A stretch of 64,000 bases of DNA from Rhyacophila brunnea (Eukaryota > Arthropoda > Insecta > Trichoptera > Rhyacophilidae). The notes beneath the pieces are model-generated. The model ran no database searches, was not told the DNA's origin, and was given only the letters and a program-made list of their open reading frames with translations. Position 1 is the first letter of the stretch; the number at the start of each line of letters is the position of its first letter. The stretch is taken from contig JAGYXB010001951.1 in assembly GCA_022495005.1 (NCBI GenBank), positions 11,194,192 through 11,258,191 on the forward strand, written 5' to 3'. The translations under genes and the position numbers were made by a program. Shown in pieces: positions 33,041-44,027 of the stretch.

Positions 33041-33323
33041 ACCTATATAATTATTAAATATTATACAATACTATAGATTCTCGCACCAATTACATACTCG
33101 TATATATATGTTGAAGTAAATCTTTTTGTACAGAGATGAAGACCTTACGAAACTGAAGCAATCAAGGACCATTGTAGAAAATCTAAGAATTGTGTATGCT
33201 TGTTATTTCTTTCTTCCATACAAAATAGTATTTTAATATGAAAACCACTAATACCATCTGTCATCAGATTAAACATCTTTGAAATTATCTCATTTTTGTA
33301 AAACATCGCTTGATCTATAAATA

Positions 33324-34351
33324 CAGGGTGATCGCCGGGAAGGTTTACTACTTTAATTTTATGTAAATTTATGGAAAATGAAAACAAAATGGTTTAATGC
33401 TGATAAATGTTTCATTCGATGTTGGAAATAACGTATATAAGACAATGTCAGCTAAATGTCCGCCTCTGTTAACCTTAAAAATGCGGGCTCTTTTTACAAC
33501 ATTTTCATCACATTTTCACACATTTCAACCGGTATTTCAATAATTTAGTCACGAATGCTTTGTTTAAGTTGCTGTAGTGTTTCTGGTTTATTGACATAAA
33601 TCTTGTTCTTTAGATATCCCCACAAAAATAAGTCCGGGGCTGTTAAATCCGGCAACCGTGGAGGCCAATCGACATCATCATTCCTTGAGATAATTTTTTG
33701 TGGAAACAGATCTCTCAGTAATGCCATTGTAACATTACTTGAATGTAATGTACGGCATCGCAAATGATCTTGTAGAAGAAGCTCTTATGTCAACTGAATA
33801 TTTGTTGTTTTTATTCAATAAAAACAACAATACAATGCAGTTCCACCATGAATTGACAGTTAACAAAATAAAAGAAAAGAATATTTATTTTAATGTGTAC
33901 AAATGCAAATCTGTATGCATAAGTTCCCACAAAGTTGTTGTCGTAAATCCAATTTCTTGAGCACGGTGTTGAATTTAGGTTGATGGAGTGTTTTGTTCAC
34001 TTTATAGGACAAAAGCAATTTTTTCAGCTGATCTTCTCGTAAGTTATGGCCCAGACCTGTACTTATTTGTTACAGATCCTCTTTCTTCAAAATCATTCTC
34101 TAAACGATAGTGGGTTTTGATAGCACATTATTTCTACCCTAAATTTTACACAATTTTCTAGTCGTCACAATAATTGATGATTGATTTTGATAAAATATTT
34201 TTACTATTATAACACATTGATTTATCGATTATTTTTCTATAATAAATTTGCCACGTCTATACTTTACGATTTCCAAATATGAATTGTCAAAATTCATTTT
34301 TACCAAAATGGCGACCAAACAAAGTAGTAAACCTTTCCGGCGAACACCTTA
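33324..34351 (-). mobile_element. Tc1/mariner-type element remnant
   Basis: The ends CAGGGTGATCGCCGGGAAGG and TAAGGTGTTCGCCGGAAAGG (inverse of the right) continue into a shared GTTTACTACTTT and sit between TA dinucleotides (33322-33323 and 34352-34353). The only clear transposase part is at 33545-33763 on the minus strand. The 5' two-thirds of the gene is unreadable. Confidence 0.88.
33545..33763 (-). pseudogene. Mariner-like transposase, C-terminal fragment
   Basis: Open frame reading LLRDLFPQKIISR, then DVDWPPRLPDLTAPDLFLWG and YLKNKIYVNKP. The RS/PDLTP-D-FLWGYLK block is the third catalytic Asp region of mariner-type transposases; here PDLTAPD keeps the Asp. The conserved upstream Asp blocks are not readable, so the gene is dead. 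The frame sits inside the inverted ends at 33324-34351, which supports its identity. Confidence 0.85.
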
Positions 34352-34353
34352 TA

Positions 34354-35367
34354 CATTTTTCCTATTTGATCGCCGTCTTCTCTACGAAGGTTAGCAATCC
34401 ACAAAACGACCTCTACCCATGGGACTGCTGACCGGAACAATGAGGTAGTAGGTACTCTTATAAAACTGTTTTTCATATCATAACGTTTTTCAACGGTGAT
34501 ATTCGCCTTTTGTTCAGAAATACCTCTTTACCTCTTTCTTATGACTTCTCTCCTGAATGAAAATTTATCGGACGCAGTATTTTTCTCCTTTCAAATGAAG
34601 TTACTTAGCCGGTTTGCAGATTAAGCAGTCGATATGTATGTTTTGACCAGACGTTCTAGCCTTGAACCATTAACATACTATTTAACTGTCATCACTCCTC
34701 GTTATTGCATGATAATAAGAACAATAAATACATATATCGCGGTCCAATTAAAATAACCATATTTTATTACATTTCAACTTTTATAAAGAAGAGAAAATGG
34801 CGATATTAATTTACTACCTATCCTTATATCATTTTATATGACATAGCTGCCATTAAATGGACGCAGAGCTTATAATTAATGTGAACAGGTATTTTCTAGA
34901 AGAATAGAACCCTGGCAATTAATAATGTTGTAGCTACTGTATAACTTTATGTCATAATTTAATACATAAGAGCATTTACCCGTTATAAATTGTTATTGAT
35001 TTCTCTAAAAAGAGTAATTGATTGCCATATATCTTAAATGTTAACATTAAATTACCACTTGCCATACAAACTGCTTCATATGGTGTGCATTTAATGTACC
35101 AGATAGTATCATAAAACGAAATGAATGTTTCTCTACAACCAAACAGTAATAAAATGAAGGTAATATATTATGGAAAACAGTTGACTCAATAAACATATAT
35201 AATTCGACATATTCACGGAAAGGGTCTAGGATGATTTGGCACCGCCATCTGGACATGGGCATCTGGATGCAGGTATATACGCGTAAGAATGAAATAGGTA
35301 CGTAAAAAATACACGTACTTACTTTACGACTTATAACGTCAAGTAGATTCATTTAAAATACCTAAAC
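34354..35367. other. AT-rich region, possible LINE scraps
   Basis: About 34355-34445 on the minus strand resembles LINE coding sequence (VLWIANLRREDGDQIGKMY), but it is too short to assign. No host gene is seen. Confidence 0.35.
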
Positions 35368-36020
35368 CAGTTTTCGGCAACCTTTTGAGAGACTGGGCAA
35401 GAAAATTCAAATTTGAAAAAAAAATGGTTAGTGGGTAAAAGTTTAAAACAAAGTTTTAATATTTATAAAAAACATTTTTATTTTAATAATATATATATAT
35501 ATATATATATATAATATAATATAATATAAAGCGTATATTTGCATATGTATGTGTAAATACAATTTTTTTTCATAAAAACGTATATTAGTGGCTTCCTTCG
35601 TTTTGATTTTTTTTTTTGCAAGTTTTTCAACATTTGGCAAATACGTAGTTGTCTTAATTCGAACACAGGAATCAAGATTCTCTGGTGTTAATCGATTTCG
35701 CAGAGTATTCTGGACACATTTCATTTGAGAAAATGTTTGTTCACAAGAATATGTTGAACCAAATTTAATGCTGATAATGGAGCACATGCAATTTCTTTAA
35801 GCATGAAAAATTTAGTGGTCATGACGCCCAGCATGATGATAATATTGCGTTCATGTGATCGTGTTCTGTGTTTTCAAGATTCTGGCGAAGATCTTTAAAT
35901 CTATTTGTCCATAAAACAGAACATTTGAATTCAATGTATTCCAATTCCAGATTATTTATTTCAAGATATTCAAAATATTTAAGCTTAAGCTTGTTTAAAT
36001 CCATCTCATACATTGCCACT
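35368..36020 (-). pseudogene. hAT transposase relic (ZBED/GTF2IRD2-like C-terminus)
   Basis: The minus strand reads YIEFKCSVLWTNRF near 35890-35950 and, after a break, IKFGSTYSCEQTFSQMKCVQ and RNRLTPENLDSCVRI near 35650-35770. This is the C-terminal dimerisation region of hAT transposases of the ZBED/GTF2IRD2-like group (FGSTY-CEQTFS is distinctive). A hAT-like terminus CAGTTTTCGGCAACCTTTTG starts at 35368 with the expected polarity, 3' of the gene. The 5' part of the gene and the second terminus were not found. A (TA)n tract interrupts the 3' region near 35490-35515. Confidence 0.78.
35489..35513 (+). repeat. (TA)n microsatellite
   Basis: About 12 AT units inside the hAT relic. Confidence 0.9.
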
Positions 36021-36850
36021 TCACGTTCAATGATAACAACGTAAAAAATTGACCTTCAGTTACTTACTTAAAATAATTTATTTATTTATTCATTTTAACT
36101 TTTTTTAAATTATTGGTATTTTCAATAAAAATAAATAATTTTATAAAAAAAAATATTTGGAAAAAAATATTACTTATTGTTTTCTTGGCGGGTAGTAGGT
36201 CCTAAACAATCATAGTGTTTGTACGTGTATTTTTTCACGCTTTTCATACATCTTTAGTGGTACCTAAATATCTGTCATCTAGATTCTAGTTATCCTGGCG
36301 TCCTGTCGGCGCCATTCTATCGGCGGCGTCCAAAGAGTGGCACCAAATTGTTCCATTCCCACATGAAAACTGGCTCTCATACAATATGAGACTATTTCTA
36401 TTAACACGAAGATTATATAATAATTATAAATGCGAATAACGGTACAAAATTACCTACCTAAAATATATAACACTATATATAGCTGTTGGTTAAATACTAT
36501 GTTAATTTCGGTTGATGGATGTAGCCGATATGATAACTTACTTCCAATTTTGATATAATTTTAGTATCGGAAGGTGTTGAAAATTTGATAAAATGGAGGC
36601 TTTAAAATATTTGCATCGATATTTGATACTATATTTAAAATGTGATTTATTTTGTTACACTATTTTTGCGACACGCGTCGTTAAATCGTAAGTGATAGAC
36701 GATAAAGAATGAATATGACATTTCAAAATATATAATTAGAATAGTTGGTTTATATTTAATATTCTTAGTAGTTTTTGTAATACCATTACCTAGTCTTAGT
36801 TGTAAATATTTGGCTAGTCACTAGATATGTAAGAAAATTAATAAATATGT
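36021..36850. other. AT-rich region without recognised gene
   Basis: No coding or terminal-repeat signal was seen. Confidence 0.35.
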
Positions 36851-37414
36851 ATTTTTGTATCAATGTGATAGCTTAGTAAGAATATTATCATTTAAAAATT
36901 ATATAGTTATTTACATAGTTATCCACTTATAAAGCTGCATTCTAAAATAGTATAGTCATTCAATTAATGAATGCTCGTTGCATCATATTTTGTGTAGATA
37001 TATAGTATATAGTTGGTAATATATTTTGCATATTATGTATTTTTGTATCAATGTGATAGCTTACTAAAAATATTATCATTTCAATATTATATAATTATTT
37101 ACATAGTTATCCACGTATAAAGCTGCATTCTAAAATAGTATAGTCATTCAATTAATGAATGCTCGTTGCATCATAATATATTGTATAGATAGATGGTAGG
37201 TAGTTGGTAATATATTTTGCATATTATGTATTTTTGTATCAATGTGATAACTTACTAAAATTATTATCATTTAAATACTATATATTAATTTACATAGTTA
37301 TCCATGTATAAAGCTGCATTCTAAAATAGTATAGTCATTCAATTAATGAATGCTCGTTGCATCATATATTATATAGATAGTAGGTAGTTGGTAATATATT
37401 TTGCATATTATGTA
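36851..37414 (+). repeat. Tandem repeat, three units of about 184-191 bp
   Basis: Units begin at 36851, 37039 and 37230, each with ATTTTTGTATCAATGTGATA. A core of about 57 bp, from AAAGCTGCATTC through AATGAATGCTCGTTGCATCA, is identical in all three, while the flanking AT-rich parts vary. Unit length suits a satellite monomer. No reading frame is present. Confidence 0.95.
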
Positions 37415-37845
37415 GATTGTTGGTTATAGTTAGAATCAAATATTTTGATATAATTAAATATAGTGACATATTCATAATAAATATACATAGGTAGGTACAT
37501 ACAACAACTTAATCAACACGATGTTTCCCAAAGCATAGTGCACGCATACTAGGCAATATTTCAATTGTTTATACTTGAAAATTCTCACCGTGTGAGCGAA
37601 ACACGTGTCGTAAAAACAATATCGATAATCGTGATAGCTTGGCTTTGAAAGCTGTACCTACCTATATATAGGTTATCATACAAAAGCTCCGATTTACAAT
37701 GAATTATAGATTGGTACATTATAAACATGTTAAATGCCTATATCTTATTTCCTACACTAAACCCGTCAAACCAACTTCATCCAGATATAATCAAAATTAT
37801 TTTTAGATTTCCAAGGTCTTAAAATCCAACTCGACATTATACTTA
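37415..37845. other. AT-rich region without recognised gene
   Basis: No coding or repeat signal was seen. Confidence 0.35.
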
Positions 37846-38497
37846 AATCATCATCGTCATCAGCCTGGTTCAATTCACTGCCAAATGAAGGTCTTCGCTA
37901 GATTCTTCCACTCTTCTTGGTACCTAGTTCTTCGCTGCCACGTAAATATACCGAGCTTTATGAGTTCGTCTATCCATCGGGTTTTATAGCGTCTCTGTGG
38001 ACGTTTAGTCCGCCTTAGGTATCACTGTATGAGGAAATTTGTCCAGCGGTTGTCCAATCGCCAAGCGACATGTCCAACACATTGCTATTTCATCTGTTTA
38101 GGGACCTTTATCATATCGCATACTGGTGTTTGCTTCCTTATCCATTGGTTTATTTTATGATCTCTTCGCATTTTGCCACCTACGCTACTCGAATTTTTTG
38201 GATTTCTTTTACATCTAGAGCCCATGTTTTACACGCATACGCGAGCGTTGGTAGCACACGTTGATTGAACACCTTACCAGTGGTCTTCAAACTTTGTCGA
38301 CTCACGGAACCCTTAGAATTATAAGTTCTTTTCGAGGAACCCCATCCCATCATTAGAAAAATATATCTTAAAATAATATTCAAAGTAGATCAATGTGTTA
38401 TAGTTACTTTATGTAAAGACAATTAAAGAAAATTATTGTATTTTTTATTAATTTTTTAAACATAAAATGAATGTACATAATTCACTCACTAGTAGCA

Positions 38498-39752
38498 TCA
38501 ACTCGTTCCCCAAACGTCTCCTACCCTTGCATTGTATTTAGTGACTGGGGTGTGCATGTATTTTTTACACAATTTGTCGAAGTCAAGCTCTATTGATGTT
38601 AACTGCAGTCGCATTTCATATTCTGCATTTAATTTGTTTCTATATTTTGATTTTGTTGCTACATACATTGAGATTTTTTTTTCGCTCAAATAAGTTGTTA
38701 CGAATGGCATTAAAATGTTTATAGCTGTGTGAGAAACTTCAGGGTGTCTGCATGAATCTGCAACCAAAAATTTAGGAGCTGCTCTGGCGTAAATTTAGAT
38801 TTGAACGTCGAATCTGTTGATTCCTCGATAAGTTGTTCCCTCTCCTTCATTGGTAATAATTCTGACTTATCATTACCGTTTCTTTCCAGACGTATTCTGC
38901 AGACCCCAAACTAGAAGACTCCAACCTTCGCACTGGATTAGCCACGACTCCTCACGGGCCATGGCAACTTTGCCGCCAAACTCCACGAGTTTGACTTAAT
39001 AGTAGATGGGCCGGGTTTTACTTGCAGGCATGACCACCAAGACGTTGAACACGTCCTCTGGGATTGCCCGCTTATGGAACCTGAACGAGCGGAGCTATTT
39101 TTGCCAGGGTCCGTCCTCACACGGGCCCATTTGGCCACGCAGATTTGACAGCAACCGAAGCCAACTTTGCGGGATTTGAGAAATTTGCAGCGTCGTATGG
39201 GGAGCGGGATAGTCCCGACTCCTCTATTGACATCCATTTCAACTCGTGACACTCAGTATGCGGATGCATAGGGTTCTTAATGTCAGCGGACAGCAGAGCC
39301 AGTCCAAAAAGATTTTTTTTCTTCCTTTCTTAACTTTCTTCTTTAAGCACTACGGCGCATGGTTGTAGCATCAGTCCCGTACGGCTTCATTTCGGAATTG
39401 GAATGAGCACTTAAAATCTCTTCTTTCAGACACGTTTATAGCGTCATGGAAGGCTGTACATACATGACGGGTGGTGGTGGGAATCTAGGTAGTACTCGAA
39501 CGGATTTTTTATCCAGTCATACTTAGTTACCTCTTCTGGAAAATATTCTCTTATAGTTTTCTTCAGTTGAAAAAGGTGCTCCATTATATAATTTTTAACA
39601 ATGTCGTCCAAATTCAATTCATTTTCCATTAGAAAACTGTTTAGTTTTGCAAAGCATTGCACATCATTATCTTTGACATATAATGACCACATGTGAAGTT
39701 TTAAAACCAATGCATCAATTTTTTCTTCGATTTTTATAATATGTACATTCAC
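38498..39752 (-). pseudogene. hAT transposase (ZBED5-like), split by a LINE
   Basis: The upstream part (39752 to about 39480) reads KIEEKIDALVLKLHMWSLYV, IMEHLFQLKKTIREYFPEE and WIKNPFEYYLD, the middle of a hAT transposase. The LINE insertion follows. The downstream part (from about 38880) reads LLPMKEREQLIEESTDSTFK, then after a frameshift HPEVSHTAINILMPFVTTYL and KYRNKLNAEYEMRLQLTS, the C-terminal catalytic and dimerisation region. The domain order matches the ZBED5-type hAT group. The N-terminal BED finger and first catalytic block were not found. It is non-functional because of the insertion, a stop and a frameshift. Confidence 0.85.
38885..39490 (+). pseudogene. R1/Jockey-group LINE 3' end, copy A
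   Basis: The + strand, in shifted frames, keeps the C-terminal Cys/His motif region: CRHDHQDVEHVLWDCPLM near 39025-39080, then a degenerate RPFGHADLT-ANFAGFEKFAA block. The 3' UTR has TTTAAGCACTACGGCGCATG and ends in GGGTGGTGGTGGGAATC. Copy B at 46760-47375 shares both coding and UTR parts. The 5' truncation and insertion inside a hAT gene are typical of LINE insertion. Confidence 0.8.
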
Positions 39753-40340
39753 TCCTTGAAGGCATATATTTACTTCATTAACAATTTCAAATTTTTATTT
39801 TGACTCGCGGAACACAGTATGAAGACCACTGCCTTACGTTTACGACAAAATGAGAGATCACTTTTGATGATACTATTCAGGAGCCCAAATGCACCCCATG
39901 TCAGTTTGCTTCTGCGAGAAATCTCACCATACATACCACCATCAATCAATTGACCTTTGCTATCAGCGATAGGCGTTGTTGTTAACCCGCTCGATTTGAG
40001 TGGCATTGATAAGGATTATTTTTGGTTCAGGAAAGCATTTTATCATTAGTTTTGTCTTCTTTAATCCTACTTTGAGGTTTTCATTTGCAAGCTCCTGCAT
40101 TCTGTTTTGAAAGTCTCGTGGGTCGTTCGCAAAAACAACAATTACGTCTGCAACTGTCGACTGAGGTATTCGCCGTTAATGCTTATTGCACTATTCTTCC
40201 AGTCAACTCACCTGAATAGATAAGAGTATCCGTAAATAATTTTGGTTAGATCGTGTCGGATACCCTTGTTTTTACAATGCTTGACTATTCCATTCTAAGG
40301 TCCGCCGAAGTTATGGATATGGACGCTAACTGTGCATCAT

Positions 40341-40998
40341 TGAAAGATGCGCAGTACTCAAATAGATGACCGTTTTCAATATGAAGACATTTTTACGAAA
40401 TATGCGGACTGCATACATGTAAAATCTTATTTAATAAAAGACTAGTAAACTATTATGACTTTAATGTTTGATTTTTCACACTTATTTCAGTTTAAAATCT
40501 GCGATTATAAAAATTAACTTAGTACTTACCTACTTACCTAAATTAAAATAATTAATTAAAAATTAGTTATTATACTTATTTACGTGGCACGATGGATACC
40601 TCTTAATTTAATACGTCGACATATAAACTAATGCCCTTCAATTCGTATCACATTATCAAGGATTTACTTACATTAAATATGTGTGTAAAATAAGAATGGA
40701 GTGTTTTCATATTATATCATTCAAAACTTTGTAATATTATAATACATATCTCGTGATACTTTGTGTCTTTTTGTAATAAAAGGATTCTAAAGTATGTAAT
40801 AGTACTATAATAAAACATGAAAGATTCAACCAAGGGCAAATAACACAGTTTGAAAATATGTGGTAGTTGATACACATACACACTCTTGCATTATCTCTCG
40901 TTACTCGAAACAAATGAACATAACTCTGAACAATTGGATTCAAAGAGAATATATTACTCATTAGGTATATCATATAAAGTTGACATAGAAATATCTTG
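40341..40998. other. AT-rich region without recognised gene
   Basis: A 98-codon minus-strand open frame near 40737-41033 has no recognised domain and runs into a MITE end. Confidence 0.35.
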
Positions 40999-41230
40999 CA
41001 GTGACGAGGAGTAGGGGTAGGGTGATTCGACATAAATAGTGCAAATGATAATATAACATCATTGAATAGTGCACACTAAACTTCATCAGTCATATTATTT
41101 GTTTTCATTGGACTAAGAATACAATTTGCATATGGTGCTGGTTAGTTTTTAAAAGTGTATTAAACCTGCCTGTGGAAGCTTTAATCTTTGACATATCCGA
41201 GCGACATATCCATACTCTTTTCAAGTCTGT
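40999..41230 (+). mobile_element. hAT MITE left half (CAGTGACGAGG family, copy 3)
   Basis: Starts CAGTGACGAGGAGTAGGGGT, followed by ATAGTGCACACTAAACTTC, TTTTCATTGGACTAAG and CTGGTTAGTTTTTAA as in copies 1 and 2. No matching right terminus was found, so it is truncated. The right limit is approximate. Confidence 0.75.
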
Positions 41231-42017
41231 AATATTTTAAAAAGTATATTATTTTTATTCAAAAGGATATAAGATATATATTATACTAATTCAATATCGT
41301 ACGCATAATCTTAGGTTAGTATTTTTCCAGGCAATGCGCGAAAATAGTGGTTTATTTTAACTCTCCTTTAAAAACCCAGCCATGTATAGAAATTCTGAAA
41401 GTTGATGTTTTTATTTTTGCATTTCACGAGTCGCATTGTCGTAAACGGAACTTTTATATGACAAAAGTTGGATCACCGAGGAACTTGCGGTGAATTAGGG
41501 TCATTCTGCGATCATCATAAATATATGTATATGTATCTACTTATCTAGATAATCACGGATAATACACCTTATAAACATAACATTTATCTGCATGGTTTTA
41601 CGGCTTTTCGTAATTCACATAATTCTCTAAGTACCTTCATCTTGAAAGAATTTCATGTGCCCTCTCCAAACTCCTGAGGAACCTTGACAGTATCTGTGAA
41701 GTTTTTCTAAGCACCGTTGAGTTGTAAATAAAAATAATAAATAACTTTTAGCCAAAAGGTGTTTCCGAAGCTATCTACATTTAAGTTTACTCTGGTATTT
41801 TTGTCATTTCGATATATTATACAGTTGTTTTAGTTTACAAGCGAAGTATGTGGGTTTTAATGGATGAATGAATGGATCCTGTATCAATGGGATTTTTTTT
41901 ACGAATAATGGATGTAAGTTATTAACTAAAAACAGCATGTAATTTTTTGCCTAATTTTTGTATTGCAAATTCACTTGCAGTAAAATGTATGCAGTACTTA
42001 CACTATATATATACTAA
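41231..42017. other. AT-rich region without recognised gene
   Basis: No coding or repeat signal was seen. Confidence 0.35.
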
Positions 42018-42500
42018 TATATTATAACCAATAGAAAAAATCTTTTTGAAAAAAGTAAGACACCCCGCAGGAATCGAACCTGCATCTCTCGGGTATCGCG
42101 CCCACGCACATACTAATTACGACAAATTTTAACTATTGGCTCTTATAATACTCTCTGAAGGTTTTTAAATTTTAAATCAAAGTAGGTATTACTTTAATTA
42201 CTAACCGACGTCACGGACCACTCAAAGATATTTTACTGTTGTAGCTTACTTGAACTTGCTAATAATTTTGAATGAATTACTTATTTTATTCAACGAATAT
42301 TTCACAAGATTTAAGAATGCAACATTATAATTATTGAACATACATCATTTTGAAAACACTTTTGAATACTACGTGCGTGGGCGCGATACACGAGAGTTGC
42401 AGGTTCGATTCCTGCGGGGTGTCTTACTTTTTTCAAAAAGATTTTTTCTATTGGTTATAATATATTTTCTCAGAAGTGTTTTCAAAATTATGTATGTTTA
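42018..42500. mobile_element. Composite palindromic element with oppositely oriented tRNA-like modules, second copy
   Basis: Same order as 27800-28465. The left module has a minus-strand GGTTCGATTCC B box (about 42067-42077) but has lost the A box. The spacer keeps CTAACCGACGTCACG and CTTACTTGAACTTGCTAATA. The second head is at 42295-42326. The right module has a + strand GGTTCGATTCC (about 42403-42413) followed by TTTTTTCAAAAAGATTTTTT and CTATTGGTTATAATATATTT. The left head is truncated. Confidence 0.75.
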
Positions 42501-43379
42501 ATAACAATTCTTCATAAAAAGTAACTGAAAAATACTTATCTATGTTGTCGAAGTCCATGTATTCAACTTTTTCACTTATTCACCCGGGTCATTCAATCTT
42601 CCTTCAAATTCAATCTTCAGCTCCTCGATTAGGGACACTTATAAAGGTAATTTGCCAGTAAATTTTATTTGATTACATGTTTCGTAATTCGGCTATTTCC
42701 GTCATACTGTCCCTAATAGCCACTACATCCTCTTAACAATAACGAATAGTTCACTATGATTAAGTTCAAGTGTAATAATAGTACTAGTCGCAGTAAAATA
42801 ATTAAACTTTCAATGTGATCAAACAATTGATACCATCAATAATGTAAAAAGGGTGGATTTATAAAAATCATTTTGATTGGATTTTTTCGTCATATTAAAT
42901 CTTGTTTACTTTTCGTTATTATGGATTAAAAGTTAACGCATGCTTGATAACTTCAGAACGGTTACTTATACCCAGGCTCTTTCAGAGATAATACAAGGCT
43001 CGGGGCAAAAGTCACTTTTGAGCCTCCTCCCTTTCAAAATTCAAAATTCAAAATGTGAAGTGCTTGTTTTTGTCCACAAATGTAATGATTAATGTGTAAT
43101 AATCGAAATCTCGCCGGTATAATACATTTAATTTCTCTCAACTCATTATTGATAGTTGAGTTTTGATCGTTTTCACTAAAACATATTTCTCATTCTTCCA
43201 CAAATACAGCAGTGGCGGGTTTTAGAGACGCGGAGGCCCGATGCGCTGGATGATTTTGAAGCCCCGAGGATAAAAAAATAAATAAAACTATGAATCTCAA
43301 CTATAATCGTACTTAGTAAAAAGTTAAAGGTATCAATGTACCTACCTCTTTTTTTAGAATCACCAATATACTGCAAGTA
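42501..43379. other. AT-rich region; possible single hAT terminus near 43208
   Basis: CAGTGGCGGGTTTTAGAGAC starts near 43208 and resembles a hAT end, but no partner terminus or target duplication was found. No gene is seen. Confidence 0.35.
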
Positions 43380-43605
43380 GTTATAACCACGGTCGAGTGG
43401 CTTACGCGTCGGTTTATAATGTCGTGGGTCACAGGTTCCAATCCTGAGTCTGGAAAATACACATATTGTTTTTAATCTGTATTTGGAGTCAGAGTATGGA
43501 CCTAATAGGTTGAGCAAGTGACTAACATCCATTTTTTGTAAAAAAAAAAAAAAAAAATCTGTTAATACAAACCTCCACTCTGTCAAATTAGGATCGGAAA
43601 TGGTC
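43380..43605 (+). repeat. tRNA-derived SINE, copy 2
   Basis: Matches the SINE at 24504-24735 from the head (ACGGTCGAGTGGCTTACGCG, GGTTCCAATCC) through CCTAATAGGTTGAGCA. It has an A-run of about 18 bp near 43540 and a GGATCGGAAATGG-like end. Both boxes have drifted from consensus. Confidence 0.75.
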
Positions 43606-44027
43606 ATAAGAAAAGGTTACGATACATGTATAAATTATAAAAAAATATGATCAGTGTGTATTGTTATTCTTTTCTTTTTTTTGTAATTTTTTACCTATAC
43701 ATGTATCCAAAAACCACCGCTTTCACTCAATCCATACATACTGCATTATTTATAATATTTTCTCTTCGACCTTATCTCTGTACCTACTTTTTAATGTGAA
43801 AAATATTTTCAAATGAGTACGGAAGCGGAATAAACAACCCGGAGTTGTTTTTATTTCATTAGACGTTCTCAAAATCATTACTTTAAATACCTGCTTAAAA
43901 ATACTTCGTAGAAAATGAAAATGTTATGGCATATATATGATGGAAACGAAGTTGGTATATATATGATGGAAATTGATTTCATGCGGTATTAACATAATAA
44001 TATACTTTTCTTTATACAGTAGCGTAG

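Larger units (their letters stand above)
38281..39828 (-). mobile_element. hAT element with CAGTGGTCTTCA ends, inserted in an RTE element
   Basis: The ends are CAGTGGTCTTCAAACTTTG and the inverse of AGTATGAAGACCACTG; both run into an ACTC-CGGAAC block. CCTTAC flanks both sides. The interrupted RTE frame (CRKRK ... VFNQRVLP) is continuous across the junction, which proves an insertion. The element carries a broken transposase on the minus strand and was itself invaded by a LINE (about 38885-39480). Confidence 0.9.
37846..40340 (-). pseudogene. RTE-type LINE reverse transcriptase and 3' end, interrupted by a hAT element
   Basis: Minus-strand non-LTR retrotransposon. From about 40270 the readable pieces are GIRHDLTKIIYG, ISINGEYLS and VIVVFANDPRDFQNRMQELA (the counterpart of the YADD active-site region, here with the second Asp changed). 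Then come LKVGLKKTKLMI and ISRRSKLTWGAFGLLNS. The gene is cut by the hAT element at 38281-39828 and resumes as VFNQRVLPTLAYACKTWAL at 38200-38275. It ends with an RTE-type tail whose + strand reads ATCATCGTCATCAGCCTGG at the left. Frameshifts, stops and the insertion rule out function. The 5' endonuclease region was not found. Confidence 0.82.

Noticed and set aside
35360..36213. CCTAAAC at both sides of the hAT relic as a target duplication
   Set aside because: The sequence next to the right CCTAAAC is not an inverse of the left terminus, so the match is probably chance.
36851..37414. CRISPR-like array
   Set aside because: Units are 184-191 bp with no spacer structure; this is eukaryotic satellite-like DNA.
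38938..39252. 104-codon minus-strand open frame
   Set aside because: It is antisense to the LINE C-terminus, whose Cys/His motif is on the + strand.
43176..43607. 143-codon minus-strand open frame
   Set aside because: It covers the tRNA-derived SINE and its A-run; there is no domain and the composition is repeat-driven.
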